DNA of 64,000 nucleotides, taken from positions 6,177,722 through 6,241,721 of the forward strand of contig OZ037766.1 of assembly GCA_964035545.1 (NCBI GenBank), in the 5' to 3' direction. Below the pieces are notes generated by a model. It was given only the letters and a program-made list of their open reading frames with translations, was not told the origin of the DNA and did no database searches. Positions 19,128 through 32,900 of the stretch are shown one piece after another. A program made the position numbers and the translations under genes. Every line of letters begins with the position of its first letter. Positions within the stretch are counted from its first letter, which is position 1. Source of the DNA: Bugula neritina. Its lineage: Eukaryota; Bryozoa; Gymnolaemata; Cheilostomatida; Bugulidae.

Positions 19128-22103
19128 ATGCAGTCGTTCTCTCCACCAGATGTCACTAGCAGCACGGAGATGTTAGAGGAGGAGTTTGTGTGTGGAGTCT
19201 GCTGTGACTTGATGGTCATACCAACCACTCTCAACTGTGGTCACAGCTTTTGCAGACATTGTCTTGCTCGGTGGTTTGATGTGGGCAAAAAGACCGAGTG
19301 TCCAATTTGTAGGAAGGTATGCATACATTGTTGTTACACGATTTGTTATACTGTAGGTGATCAGTATTCAGTTTATTGGAATATTTACAGTTTTGTTTTC
19401 TGTTTTTCCCCCAACTCTCTTCTGTTTTGATTAATTCAAGTGAACTCAATTAATTGAATAATCAATGCGTTAACTTTTCTACTGAACATAGCTTTCCTAA
19501 TTCCTTCCACGCTTTTCATCACTCAGTTTCACCTACACTCACTGCATTTCCATTACTTTGCATTATTCGAGTGAATGCTCAAATGGATGAATTTAGAACC
19601 GTAGTGATTATGCTTACACCAGGTGCTTTTCACTAATCTGCACATTATTCTGCAGGCATATCAGTGGTACAACTGTGTGAATAAGCAGGTGCCTTTAGAG
19701 TTGCAACATTTCTGTCATTTTCAGTAGACTTTGTACTGATAATACTAAATATATAATGCAAACTAACCCTACTTCACAGCTCTATTTACACTTCTGTATA
19801 GTCAATGGTAAATCAAGTTTATCATTACTTTGCCCATTCAGTCTTATCATACTTCCAGAGTTTTGCCGGCTGCCCAATGGAAAACAAGCATATGATGAAC
19901 TCATTAGAGAAACTATTTGAAGCCAAGTATAGGAAGAGAAAGGAGGAGGTGTTGGATGATAAAGATAACAAACAGGCAATTCAAGAGTAAGCTGATTAGG
20001 TTATGGAGTTGTCATCTTTTGATGTGTAAAATCCCAATTTTGTATTTACCTGCAATAGTATATCTGCTACATTATTACTAGTATTGTACTCACCACAAGT
20101 AACTGGCGCACCAATACTCACACTAGACCAACTAGTAGTGATGTGACACTTAGCTAGTAGCACTGTTGAAGATGGAATTCCAGTTGCAGCTAGATTCAAA
20201 AATTTAATATGTGTCTCATGCCTAACTATTACCTTTGTGAAAAGTCTTGTGATAAACTCCCAACTCTAGGGAAAAATGTTGCTTACTTTGGTACTGATAA
20301 TAATATTGCCAAAGTAATGTTTATCTGAAATGTCTGATAACCACTTTCTTGAATTTAAAGAACATAACTAGTGAGTAGTCTGTTTAGAATGCTTACGAAA
20401 TAGAGAAGGAAGATGTATGGTATATGTCAAAGTTATTGTGCTTAAATGTTTTCTCCTTGTAGAAACTTCTAGAAGCATACTGGTGTCGAATCAATATTAT
20501 TTTTGTGTTATTCTTTACAGCTTTGTTATAAGATGTATGGTATATGTCAAAGTTATTGTGCTTAAATGTTTTCTCCTTGTAGAAACTTCTAGAAGCATAC
20601 TGGTGTCGAATCAGTATTATTTTTGTGTTATTCTTTACAACTTTGTTATAATCGTGTCAACAAACAACAATAAATTCTTCTTATTTAACTGAGAGCTGAC
20701 TAGGATGGGGTTTCCACTGCCAATTTATTGCATCATAACAGCTTTTTCCTCTTTTAAATTAATTTATGCCAATTTATTTTAGATTTGAAAAGATTTTGGA
20801 GAAGAGACACAGAAGTGACAACCTATCAGCCACTTCCTGTGGCTTTCTCATGGGAATAGTGCTGGTTCTCCTCATAATAGTCTGTTTCTACATGGCATTC
20901 TACTGGGGCTCTGGGTACGTGTGGTGAATTCTTAAAAATAACAACAGTGATATAATCAGTTTGGATTTTGACTAATTTGATCAAGAAGTATTAGTAACAG
21001 TTAGAGATATCTTCTTTTCTCAACAGTATATCTGGTGCCTCTGATTTGTTAAGGTGTTTTTTGTGAATTTGATGTCAATTTGATGAATGTTATTGTTGCA
21101 TAAAGGTGAGCTTTGTGACAGCATTTGTATATCTAGGAGTTATTATAAATGCCAAATATTAAATGTGAACTGACAAAATGGAAGGCTTTAATATTCAACT
21201 AAAGTTTTCATTATTTATTACTGCTGCCTCTTATGTGTAAAATACTGCCTGTGTGTGCTTATAGGAGAATATTTACTCATATGTAGTTGTATTAACTTAT
21301 ACTTTGTACGCCAACATTTTCTAATTCACAGGGAGTTCAACCTTCTAGTGAAAAAGCCTCTAATCAAATGGACTGTCACAGACGTAGAAAGCTGGCTGGA
21401 AGATCAGGGTTTGCAATCTTATAGAGAAGTATTTAGAGATGTTGGTGTTAACGGTCGTATGCTGTCGGAAGTGGAGGCTGACGATTTGGAGTCCATGTTT
21501 AATATGACTAACTCTCTACACAGGCGCATGTTCCTTCATTCTTTAAATCATGCTATAACATACGGTGTAAAACAGCCCACTAATCTATGGGAGTATAAAG
21601 CGTTGAACAGTGCCCACGCTGTGTTCCTGCTGTACTGTATGAATATGACGCCTAGGCTATGCACCTTCTACCTTTATCGCTATGACTACGATAATTACGT
21701 TCTGTATAGAAATTATGTCCAGACATGCAATATCACTGCGCAGGATGATGGCCCTTCTTCATGGTGGTTTCACGCCGGCTCTATATTTATGCCACATTAC
21801 GTACAAGCTCAATTTGTTTACTGCTTTAAAGATGTTCACTATTGGACAAGCAGAATCCTTCTAATGCAATGTCTTATTCGAACCTTGTTAGACTTCATCA
21901 GCATAGGCACTCTGTCCAGGACTTTAACATCCAGAGATGTCCTCCATCCAATAATAAAGTTCACTGTGTATTACTTGGTTAGCAGCGTGTGGTGGATTCT
22001 ACCAACTATTATTGCAGATGCAATTTTTTATTTAGAGTTATATTTTGGTCTATTTTTCGTTATTAATGAACTGTATAACAAGCTAGTACACCCTAACCGA
22101 TAG
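19128..22103 (+). CDS. BFAR: BFAR-like RING/SAM membrane protein
   Basis: Bifunctional apoptosis regulator is an ER-membrane E3 ubiquitin ligase that also scaffolds apoptosis factors. Exons: 19128-19316, 19656-19688, 19859-19986, 20783-20914, 21332-22103 (TAG), all GT-AG with matching phase, giving 417 residues (human about 450). Residues 22-62 form a C3HC4 RING (CGVCCDLM, CGHSFCRHCL, CPICRK). One hydrophobic helix lies at the end of exon 4. Exon 5 opens with a SAM domain (IKWTVTDVESWLED to HRRMFLHSL), then LWEYKA and AVFLLYCM, DVHYWTSR and the C-terminal membrane segments of the family. Exon 2 (11 codons, AYQWYNCVNKQ) is least certain. The ATG at 19128 is the first in frame before the RING. 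AATAAA at 22240 fits its 3' end. Confidence 0.92.
20411..20650. repeat. 120-bp tandem duplication in BFAR intron
   Basis: 20411-20530 is repeated at 20531-20650 with only a few differences (for example tcaatatt/tcagtatt and tacagc/tacaac). Both copies start agatgtatggtatatg. The near identity shows a recent duplication. The short open frame across it is incidental. Confidence 0.95.
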
Positions 22104-23177
22104 TTTGGATTATTGTAGTGAAATTCAATTGCTCAACAAATTTTGGTTAACAAGTGTAGTATTTTTTTACAGAATCATAAAATTTAGGTTTTGTCTCCAA
22201 ATTGTTTGACTTAATATATTTTATTTCGTTTTTGATTTAAATAAAACGCATGCATATAATTTATTAATTATTTGTTGAAATTTGGTCATATTGTCATAGT
22301 TGGCCTGAAACTCTGCAACATGAGCTGATTGGATTCTTGGATGAGCATTGGAAATTCAAATGAATGGTTAAAACACAGTTGAGGAAAGGTCCCAACCAGA
22401 AATATTGCATAGCTTAGCCTGTAATGTTTTCAGTTAATAGCTGTATAAGATAAAATCCCACCTTATTAATAGATGGAAATATTATTAGTTGATTGATACC
22501 AGCAGTTGTTCAGTTGACTCAAATATAGCATATATAATGGCATGTCTTATAAAGCTGGCTGTTAGCCTGATTTCCATTTGTTACTGCATGGATCAGCTAA
22601 TCAAGTAGTTATATAGCACTTGGCAAAGATCTAATTGATATTTAGGCACTAAGTTATATTTAGATCATTCCAATCATTATGTTACATTTACAAAATCAAC
22701 AATGTGTATACGTGAGGGACAGGTGTTTCCTCAGTAAACATTTAGATTAGTAAAAAACCTGTTTGTCTGCTAGCCATATAGGCTCATGTACACTGGCTGT
22801 GTGCAGATGTTGAAGTAGCTGCAGTGTATTGAAGCAACAATTTTGGAATCTAAACTTTATCAATTACTATGGTTTGTATGCAATAATTGTTCTATACATA
22901 TTACAATTATGTAATTTTATTATATATTACATATAGGTGTGGTTTGTTTATTCAAAGCTTATTCACACTCTAATAAACTTGCGAGTGTAAATATTTACTA
23001 CATTTCAGTGCTCAATAATTAGCACTATAAACTTTTAAGCGACCAGCAAATTAAATAAAAAAGAGGCATAAGTAAACACAGTAAAAATATTTACAAATGT
23101 ATGAGTATTTACTCCAACATTAACTGTTATTTTCATTGTTTACTGTTACGTGATGATGAGGAATATAATATTGGCAG
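22104..23177. other. Spacer between BFAR-like and troponin I-like genes
   Basis: AT-rich. It holds the BFAR 3' UTR and probably the 5' UTR and N-terminal exons of the troponin I-like gene, none of which I could identify. No repeats of note. Confidence 0.5.
22240..22245 (+). promoter_or_regulatory. Poly(A) signal AATAAA
   Basis: AATAAA 137 nt after the BFAR-like stop codon, on the coding strand and in AT-rich sequence; the first canonical hexamer after the stop. Confidence 0.55.
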
Positions 23178-23908
23178 GAAAGACGAAGGAGGAGCTCTGG
23201 AAGTTTAATTTTCGAGAAAAAGGCTCTACTCAAAAAGATTATAATGGATAAGGCCCACGAAGAGATGCACAAAGAAGCTCTGAAGAGAAAGGCAGAAAAG
23301 GAAAGTCACATCAAACAAAAAATTGAAGATTTACCTTCAATGCAAAGTATGTCCAAAGGTAATAATTGGATTGACATTCATATAACTTTAAATCTAATAA
23401 AAAGCTTTCCTGAACTTATTTGAATAAAGCTAAATTTTATGTTTCCTAATTTTGAACTATCAATTACTTCAAGATCGATCTGTTGTTGAAGTTAGAAATT
23501 AGTGTAACATCATTCATATTGCTACACATTCATGGTATGTCTAAATACAACAGAATTGTTGTCATACCTCCATCAAAATTAGCATATAACATAAAGAGTT
23601 GTTGAAAGAGTTTTTAACTGCGCGTACGGTATATACATTAATAACCATTATTGAATTTTTTTTACTTTGACTACAATTACACTTTTTAAGAAAGTTAAAT
23701 TATGAATTTCTGTAATGCATGTAGGATTCAATATAATTCTAAAAAAGTTAATATGACAACATTTAGCAATTTGTAGTTTATTATTAAAACTATTAAATAA
23801 TGACATTATATAATGCAACATGCATGTTTTGCTTCAGCTTTCAACTAGCCAATAAAACTGCTCCATGTACCATTCAACTTGCCATAGAATTGATAATCAA
23901 TTTATGTT

Positions 23909-23961
<53 letters not shown>

Positions 23962-25420
23962 TCAAATGCATACAGCAAATAAAATCACACAAGTTGTGGT
24001 ATCAATTGAAACTTGTCATGAAATTCATATATGCATATCAGAGAGTGTAATATAACTGCTATATGCACCATGGCCTCTTTTATATCTGATATGGTTTTGT
24101 AACTTTAGCATACTACTTATACAGACCAAGTGTAATGTAGGACAGTTGCAATAGTACCATATATTATAATATATTGCACTGATTGCCACTGACCTATATA
24201 TCATGAGCATGCTAGCCGACTAATATCAGCTGACAACTGATGTATGTGTACACATGGTTGGTGCACCCAGTGCCACTGAAAATAGTATTACCAGCAGCTA
24301 GTTTCAATAATGTCAGAATAGTTAAAGTTTGTTCATAATGAGATGTTTTTGTGGAAATGTGGGTAGTTTTATTACTGTGTTCTAAAAACTGGTAATCTTC
24401 CTAACAAATTAGTAGTTTTCCAAATCTCAGCAGTTGAAGAATTACACATAACTTACAAACGGGTACCTTCATTTGAAAGGTACTATCACTTAATATCCTA
24501 GTGAGTGCTTCAAAAAGCATTTTGTTCCTATTCAATTTACACTAGTTTTAAGCAAAACATGATTAGATTAAAGCTATTGTTATCTAAATGAACTATTTTA
24601 ATCAAAATTTGTTTTGATGAAAAATATGCTACAATGTGAACATACTTTTATTTAATACTCATAATCCATCAGTAAAAGTTTGTCGAATTATTTTGTAGTA
24701 CACTGCTCTTGTGTTATTTCATTTTAACCAAAATAATTATTTAATATAAGATAATAAAATACTAATAACCTTACAAGCATAGTAATGTAACACTGTTGTA
24801 CTTGTTGCTCTAATTATTCAAATAATTTGTTGAATATTTTTTATTTAGGTGACCTGGTTTTGCTGTGTGAAAATCTACAGAAAAAGATTTGCTCTGCTGA
24901 GAATGATAAATTCGATTTGGAAAAGAAATTATCTACAATGGAGTTACATGTAAGTAGAATGTTAGCTAAGCAACATTATATTTGTGTATGCAACATTTCT
25001 AACTATAAATTCAGACAAAACATAATTATAACTGATGAAATGAGTTTAACACACTTATACTCATTGCATGTGTTGTCTTCTACCAAATACCAGGTCAATG
25101 AGTTGCAAGCAAAAATAAAGCTGAAAGGAAAATTTGTGAAGCCAATACTACGAAGGGTCAAATCAGCCTCTTGCACAAGGTAAAGTACTAGCTTGTATTA
25201 GTATTTGTACTATTATGGACATAAAAAACAATGCAATATACTCCAAACTAAAATTTTTGTCTTCTGTCTATATAGGCCTATTGAGTTCAATGTGGAAATG
25301 CTATGCACTGATCATGAGCTACATATAATATACTACATGTATAATCTTCCTTCATTTTCTTGGAAACTCACAGTTTTTTCTACATGTAGGCGAAGAGCTT
25401 TCAGTGACAGTAAAGATTGA
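23178..25420 (+). CDS. Troponin I-like protein, 5' exons missing, short C-terminus
   Basis: Troponin I is the inhibitory subunit of the thin-filament calcium switch. Exons: 23178-23358, 24849-24949, 25094-25179, 25390-25420 (TGA); phases agree. The first seen exon has EKKALLKKIIMDKAHEEM, matching the troponin-C-binding helix, then a basic helix and DLVLLCENLQKKI with NDKFDLEKKL and VNELQAKIK, which is the coiled-coil IT arm. KGKFVKPILRRVK is the inhibitory segment. The protein then stops after only about 15 residues, so the switch and C-terminal mobile regions of ordinary troponin I are absent. The exon frame has a stop just above 23178, so translation starts either in an unseen exon or at the internal ATG 23244. 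An alternative last exon from about 25275 reaches the same stop. AATAAA at 25476 follows. Confidence 0.8.
23916..23960. repeat. (TA)n microsatellite
   Basis: About 22 uninterrupted TA dinucleotides within the first intron of the troponin I-like gene. Confidence 0.97.
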
Positions 25421-26411
25421 TATTCAACATATATTTCGACTTTCTATAGACACACCATAAGCTGCAACATATTCAAATAAAAAAAGGAGAGACTAGTGCC
25501 AATTATTCTATTATAAATATTATTCTTATATTACCAACCATAGTTAGTGTCATTACCACTTACTTAACAGGCTTCATGTAGTTTAAACCGAATGGCAGGT
25601 ATATAATTTTTAGCTAGCAATATGTTATTTTTAAATTTTTATATCTATAAAAGAAATTTATATAAAGTATTATATATTTTTACATGTATATTTTTGTATT
25701 TGTGAATAAATTTGGCATTAGCAATAATCATTTTCTGAAGTTCATGCATTGTCCTAATATTTTGTAGTCATTTGCTTGCTAAATATTATGCATTCATGTC
25801 CATTATACTATTTTGTAATTTACAAGCTTTTGGGTGTATAGAAACATTAAATGTGAAAATGAAGTATGTTAGTAATTATTTATTCATCGACAGCATTAGT
25901 TGTTGAAAATAAAACTACAGATATGGCAAAATAAGTAGAAACGGTTCACACTATACCTTAAAGTAGGAAGTGAAAATTTAAGCAGTGTTAGATGCTATAT
26001 AAAATATAAAAATGTAAAAATAGTTCTAGGGGTAGCTTCAATTTTGCAGAGTCAACGGATAAAATCAATAAAATTATTACATATATATATAAATATGACT
26101 AGTCCTTGTCTATTAAGAAGACACACACCAACATATGGTGTTTCACAGAAATTAAAAGATAAAAAATTAAGCAGACTATTCAAAATAAAAAATGGAGTCA
26201 TACTAACAAAATTATAAACCAATAAGTTAACTGAGCAACAAAAAATTGTAATAAAATCTTTAGAGTTGTTCGAGTGGGAGTTGCGATAACTTGGAATTGT
26301 GTAGGCGCGCACCAATAGGTGCTTATGACTTTATATTAAAACTATAATCTCTACCAGATGTCTAGATATTAAGTAACTTATAACGTACAACTTACAATAC
26401 ATCTTTACACT
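25421..26411. other. Convergent spacer between troponin I-like gene and TMEM117
   Basis: AT-rich. It holds the 3' UTRs of both genes, which face each other. AATAAA at 25476-25481 is a good candidate signal for the troponin I-like gene. No coding exon for a missing troponin I C-terminus was found here. Confidence 0.5.
25476..25481 (+). promoter_or_regulatory. Poly(A) signal AATAAA
   Basis: AATAAA 56 nt after the troponin I-like stop, followed by an A-rich run; a likely 3' end signal. Confidence 0.6.
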
Positions 26412-26502
26412 GTGCTGCCCGATTGCAGCAATATGTCGCTATACGGTGCTGCCCGATTGCGGCAATATGTCGCTATACGGTGCTACCCGATTGTGGCAAT
26501 GG
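26412..26502. repeat. 34-bp tandem repeat over the TMEM117 stop codon
   Basis: Units begin gtgct(g/a)cccgattg at 26412, 26446 and 26480, period 34. The third unit contains the last codons of TMEM117 and its TAG (26473-26475 lies at the junction). The first two are 3' UTR, so the repeat appears to have grown outward from the gene's end. Confidence 0.9.
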
Positions 26503-26946
26503 CTGACCATCTTCGCCCTTGACCTCAAATTTCCCAGCTGTTTCTTCGAGTGCAGCTGATTCGGTGTCTAATTTTTTACGCATCAGTTTCATTTTGACTA
26601 TAGTGAACATACTGGTGGTAGGTTTAGCAGTTTTTGGTACTTTAACCATGCGCCCCACATAAGGATTCGATTTGGTCGGCTTTACTCTGCCATAAATTAT
26701 GATGAGTACAACGAAGGCCACAAATGCTGCTAGGGAGGGAATGAAAGCTATGGCCTTCACAGGTAATAAGAATCCAAAGTACTTGGACTCCATTTTAGGA
26801 ATACTGGTATCGCAGTAAGTGGAGTTGTGAGTAGCTGTTACATTCTGAAATGCTTCATCCGTGGGATATGAGTAGATGAATTCTGTAAACGGAAAACAGT
26901 GTGAAATGTAACATATAGTGAGTATACGCCGGTAATATGTGTCAAA

Positions 26947-26981
<35 letters not shown>

Positions 26982-29900
26982 CGTGCGTGTCATTTTACTT
27001 TATTTAGTACACATCAGCAAGTTAGGACCAGAAGTTATAGTCGGCTTAAGATTCATGGAAATTTTAAATATAAGGTGAATTTATGTGCTGATTTCAAACA
27101 TGTATGGTAATATGTGTCAGTGTGTACAAAAGCTAACAACTAGAAATGAAATCCAAAGTCATTTCATAGTTTAAAGTTTAGGATAACTTCGCATATGACT
27201 TTCTTTATCTGAACTTCAATATATACAAGCATGTGTTTAGTAAAATCTCAAATAGAGGTCAAATAACAGCACTTAGAATACACACAAAAGTTCTGGTAGA
27301 AGTTCCTAAATAATACCATATCAAAGATGAGAATTCAAATACGTCCCAAGGAAAGACAACTCTTTAACAATAAAAAATAATAGATGCAGATAATGTAGAA
27401 AGTTGAAATCTTACTTTGCTCATCAACACACTGAGCAAAGTCCTCAGGTGCGTAAAATATCTGGTTTTTCCACATGTTCAGATCCAATATCATAACCAGA
27501 AATATAATTCCATAATTAAACCATTTTCCTGCAAAATAAGAATACAATAAACCAGTATAATACATAACATAACACTGTATAACACACAGTATAGCATTGT
27601 ATAACAGTATAGCGCACAGTATAGCGCACAGTATAGCGCACAGTATAGCGCACAGTATAGCGCACAGTATAACGCACAGTATAGCGCACAGTATAACGCA
27701 CAGTATAGCGCACAGTATAACGCACAGTATAGCGCACAGTATAGCGCACAGTATAGCGCACAGTATAGCGCACAGTATAACGCACAGTATAGCGCACAGT
27801 ATAGCGCACAGTATAGCGCACAGTATAACGCACAGTATAGCGCACAGTATAGCGCACAGTATAGCGCACAGTATAGCGCACAGTATAACGCACAGTATAG
27901 CGCACAGTATAGCGCACAGTATAGCGCACAGTATAGCGCACAGTATAACACACAGTATAACACACAGTATAGCACACAGTATAACACACAGTATAGCACA
28001 CAGTATAACACTATATAACACACCAGTATAACATTGTATAACACACAGTACAGCACACAGTACAGCACACAGTATAACACACAGTATAACACACAGTATA
28101 GCACACAGTACAACACTAGAGACACATAGATAAAGTGTGCTACTAACCTGTAATATGTATAGTAATATTTTCAAATCTTTTTAAACATCTTGGGATATTT
28201 ATTTTCAAGTCAGCAGTATTTAGACCCGGCAGCTTGATGTCAAAATGGTTGATAAAGTGAGGAAAGTCCCAGTCCTATAAATAAACAATCTGTACTCTCT
28301 AATAACTACAGCTATAGCCTACTTATAAATAACAAACATGAGGGTTCAACATCAACTGTATATTGCAACATAAAGCAATACTCTGTCTAAGCACTAATCA
28401 AAGATTTCAATACTTTAACAAATTGTGGGCTGTTGGATTAAAGGATTATAAGAAAAGATAATTATACTACCCATTCCAAGTATCAATACAAATAATAAAT
28501 CAAGTAATCTAGTACATCTTTAGCCTTTTTAGTTTACTTTTAGTTTGCTACAAATTAAAATTATCAGACCAGACTATGATGATCTCAAGAAAACACAGTG
28601 GCATAGGCTTTTCAGCTGTTAGAACAAAACTACTAAATGAGAGTGAAACATTCTTGGCAGAAAAAGAGAAAGTTGCGTAACTTTCTATGCCCCACATACT
28701 GCATAATATATACTACATATTATGTGCTATTCACTACGTGCTATATACTAATCGATGTGTACTATATACTATAGTATACTGTAGTATACTATATACTATA
28801 GTATACCATATATACTATGTATTATATAATATATACAATATACCATGTACAATATAATATATACAGTATACTATTATTGAACACAACTTCAAACATAATG
28901 AAGTCATTGGACAGGTTGTTACCAGCAGGTGTTGCTTAGCAACTCCCACACACAAGATAAACACATGTCATTAATATCAGCTGAAAGAATGAATACTTGT
29001 CAAACAATTTTATAAGCAATGTTTGTTTTACCAGATAAAAAGAATATTTGAATATAAATACTGGATTCATTGAGAGAGCTACGAGCTAGCCGGCAGCAGC
29101 TTGTCAGAAATGAGAAGATAACTCTTTACAGCATAATTTAAGCATCTACTGGGGCTAGAAACTAGATTCCTTATAAGAGAAAAGTTGATATATTTTGCGT
29201 TTTGCACATATGAGTTTAATGAAGTTAAGACAAGCATGTAATCTAATGAACAGACATCTATGTATGCAAAATGATATGGTAGACAAACAGACGAATAACT
29301 TGCCTGCATGACAATGAGAAGATCCATGACGAGAATGAAAGATGCCAAGAACGAGCGAGAGAGCTCATTGGTAGCAAGAAAACTGGCGTTTATGGAGTCC
29401 CACTTGATCCAGTCGGTAGAGATGACCATTATTACTATAACAGTTGCCGCGAGGGCCATGCACCAGAAGAGAATGATACGGTTGTATTTCCTGTTCCACC
29501 ACCGCCTGGCGCCTCGGGCCCACTCTGGATAGAACCTCTCTTGTAGCATCACATCTGTAACCTGTCAAACATGCAGTCCACAGTCTAAATTCTGTATACC
29601 CTGTTCAATGTGTAACCAGCAGAGCATTTCCATACCAATCAGCATCTGACAGCTGTATATAGATACATATATTGTGTCCAGGAATGCAATATGCAATACA
29701 ATATCATTTCAGGACTGATGACATCGGAAACTAAACCCTACTGATAACACCAACAATGCCATCCCATTATCAGAGTGAAAGAGATAATTTACCAGCAACT
29801 TTAAAGCGCAATTGAAAAAAAATTAATAAATTAGTAAAACAGGTGAACAGCCAATATTTCTATTACATACTACATAGGCTGTGTACCATGTTACAAATTG

Positions 29901-32900
29901 AGTGTCAAACAGAATAAAGATATCCAGTGTTAAAGAAGCTCACCATCCATGCTGTGAAAAAGTCCCCTAGCCAAGTGCCACATGCAGCTGCCTTCATGAA
30001 AGTGGAGTTCCTCATATCCATGTAGCCGTTGATCATGTAGGGGGCGAGTTCAGGCCCGCCCAGCAGCAAGAACGCATTGTACAGCCAAGACATCCCAAAC
30101 AGGAAAAGGAGAGACGTTAGGAACATCACCATGAAGGAACCCATATCCTCCTGGAACATCTGCAGTTTCAGCAGTCTCTCTGCAAAATGTACCAAATCAG
30201 CCGTGATTTCTATTTCAGTGAATTAGCCATGGTAGGTAGGGATAGCAGCAGACATAGTAATAGTAGAGGTAGTAGTATATATAGTAATAGTATAGGTAGT
30301 AGTACATATAGTAATAGTATAGGTAGTAGTATATATAGTAACAGTATAGGTAGTAGTATATATAGTAATAGTAGAGGTAGTAATAGATATAGTAATAGTA
30401 GAGGTAGTAGTAGATATAGTAATAGTAGAGGTAGTAGTATATATAGTAACAGTAGAGGTAGTAGTATATATAGTAACAGTAGAGGTAGTAGTATACATAG
30501 TAACAGTAGAGGTAGTAGTAGATATAGTAACAGTAGAGGTAGTAGTATATATAGTAATAGTAGAGGGAGTAGTATATATAGTAATAGTAGAGGTAGTAGT
30601 ATATATAGTAATAGTAGAGGTAGTAGTATATATAGTAATAGTAGAGGTAGTAATAGATATAGTAATAGTAGAGGTAGTAGTAGATATAGTAATAGTAGAG
30701 GTAGTAGTATATATAGTAATAGTAGAGGTAGTAGTATATATAGTAATAGTAGAGGTAGTAATAGATATAGTAATAGTAGAGGGAGTAATAGATATAGTAA
30801 TAGTAGAGGGAGTAGTATATATAGTAATAGTAGAGGTAATAGCATATATAGTAATAGTAGAGGTAGCCGCAGATACAGTAATAGTAAAAATAGCAATATA
30901 TAACAATAGTAAAGGTAGCAGTATATATAGTAACAGTATAGGTAGTAGTATATATAGTAACAGTAGAGGTAGCAGTATATATAGTAATAGTAGAGGTAGT
31001 AGTATATATAGTAATAGTAGAGGGAGTAGTATATATAGTAATAGTAGAGGTAGTAGTATATATAGTAATAGTAGAGGTAGTAGTATATATAGTAATAGTA
31101 GAGGTAGTAATAGATATAGTAATAGTAGAGGTAGTAGTAGATATAGTAATAGTAGAGGTAGTAGTATATATAGTAACAGTAGAGGTAGTAGTATATATAG
31201 TAACAGTAGAGGTAGTAGTATACATAGTAACAGTAGAGGTAGTAGTAGATATAGTAACAGTATAGGTAGTAGTATATATAGTAATAGTAGAGGTAGTAGT
31301 ATATATAGTAATAGTAGAGGTAGTAGTATGTATAGTAACAGTAGAGGTAGTAGTATATATAGTAATAGTAGAGGTAGTAGTATATATAGTAATAGTAGGG
31401 GTAGTAGTATATATAGTAATAGTAGAGGTAGTAATAGATATAGTAATAGTAGAGGGAGTAATAGATATAGTAATAGTAGAGGTAGTAGTATATATAGTAA
31501 TAGTAGAGGTAATAGCATATATAGTAATAGTAGAGGTAGCCGCAGATACAGTAATAGTAAAAATAGCAATATATAACAATAGTAAAGGTAGCAGTATATA
31601 TAGTAACAGTATAGGTAGTAGTATATATAGTAACAGTAGAGGTAGCAGTATATATAGTAATAGTAGAGGTAGTAGTATATATAGTAATAGTAGAGGGAGT
31701 AGTATATATAGTAATAGTAGAGGTAGTAGTATATATAGTAATAGTAGAGGTAGTAGTATATATAGTAATAGTAGAGGTAGTAATAGATATAGTAATAGTA
31801 GAGGTAGTAGTAGATATAGTAATAGTAGAGGTAGTAGTATATATAGTAATAGTAGAGGTAGTAGTATATATAGTAATAGTAGAGGTAGTAATAGATATAG
31901 TAATAGTAGAGGTAGTAGTAGATATAGTAATAGTAGAGGTAGTAGTATATATAGTAACAGTAGAGGTAGTAGTATATATAGTAACAGTAGAGGTAGTAGT
32001 ATACATAGTAACAGTAGAGGTAGTAGTAGATATAGTAACAGTATAGGTAGTAGTATATATAGTAATAGTAGAGGTAGTAGTATATATAGTAATAGTAGAG
32101 GTAGTAGTATGTATAGTAACAGTAGAGGTAGTAGTATATATAGTAATAGTAGAGGTAGTAGTATATATAGTAATAGTAGGGGTAGTAGTATATATAGTAA
32201 TAGTAGAGGTAGTAGTATATATAGTAATAGTAGAGGTAATAGCATATATAGTAATAGTAGAGGTAGCCGCAGATACAGTAATAGTAAAAATAGCAATATA
32301 TAACAATAGTAAAGGTAGCAGTATATATAGTAACAGTATAGGTAGTAGTATATATAGTAACAGTAGAGGTAGCAGTATATATAGTAATAGTAGAGGTAGC
32401 AGTATACATAGTAACAGTAGAGGTAGTAGCATATATAGTAATAGTAGAGGTAGTAGTATATATAGTAATAGTAGGGGTAGTAGTACATATAGTAATAGTA
32501 GAGGTAGTAGTATATATAGTAATAGTAGAGGTAGTAGTATATATAGTAATAGTAGAGGTAGTAATATATATAGTAATAGTAGAGGTAGTAGTATATATAG
32601 TAATAGTAGAGGTAGTAGTATATATAGTAATAGTAGAGGTAGTAATATATATAGTAATAGTAGAGGTAGTAGTATATATAGTAATAGTAGAGGTAGTAGT
32701 ATATCTAGTAATATTAGAGGTAGTAGTAGATATAGTAATAGTAGAGGTAGTAATAGATATAGTAATAGTAGAGGTAGTAGTATATATAGTAACAGTAGAG
32801 GTAGTAATATATATAGTAATAGTAGAGGTAGTAGTATATATAGTAATAGTAGAGGTAGTAGTATATCTAGTAATATTAGAGGTAGTAGTAGAAATAGTGA

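Noticed and set aside
25275-25420. Alternative last exon of the troponin I-like gene
   Set aside because: In phase and ending at the same stop, but the added residues do not resemble troponin I; kept only as a possible splice variant.
27335-28174. 279-, 211- and 161-codon minus ORFs and a 144-codon plus ORF of CAIL/CALY/RYTV/AHSI repeats
   Set aside because: Products of the 12-bp minisatellite. Only the end of the longest ORF overlaps a real TMEM117 exon (27415-27528).
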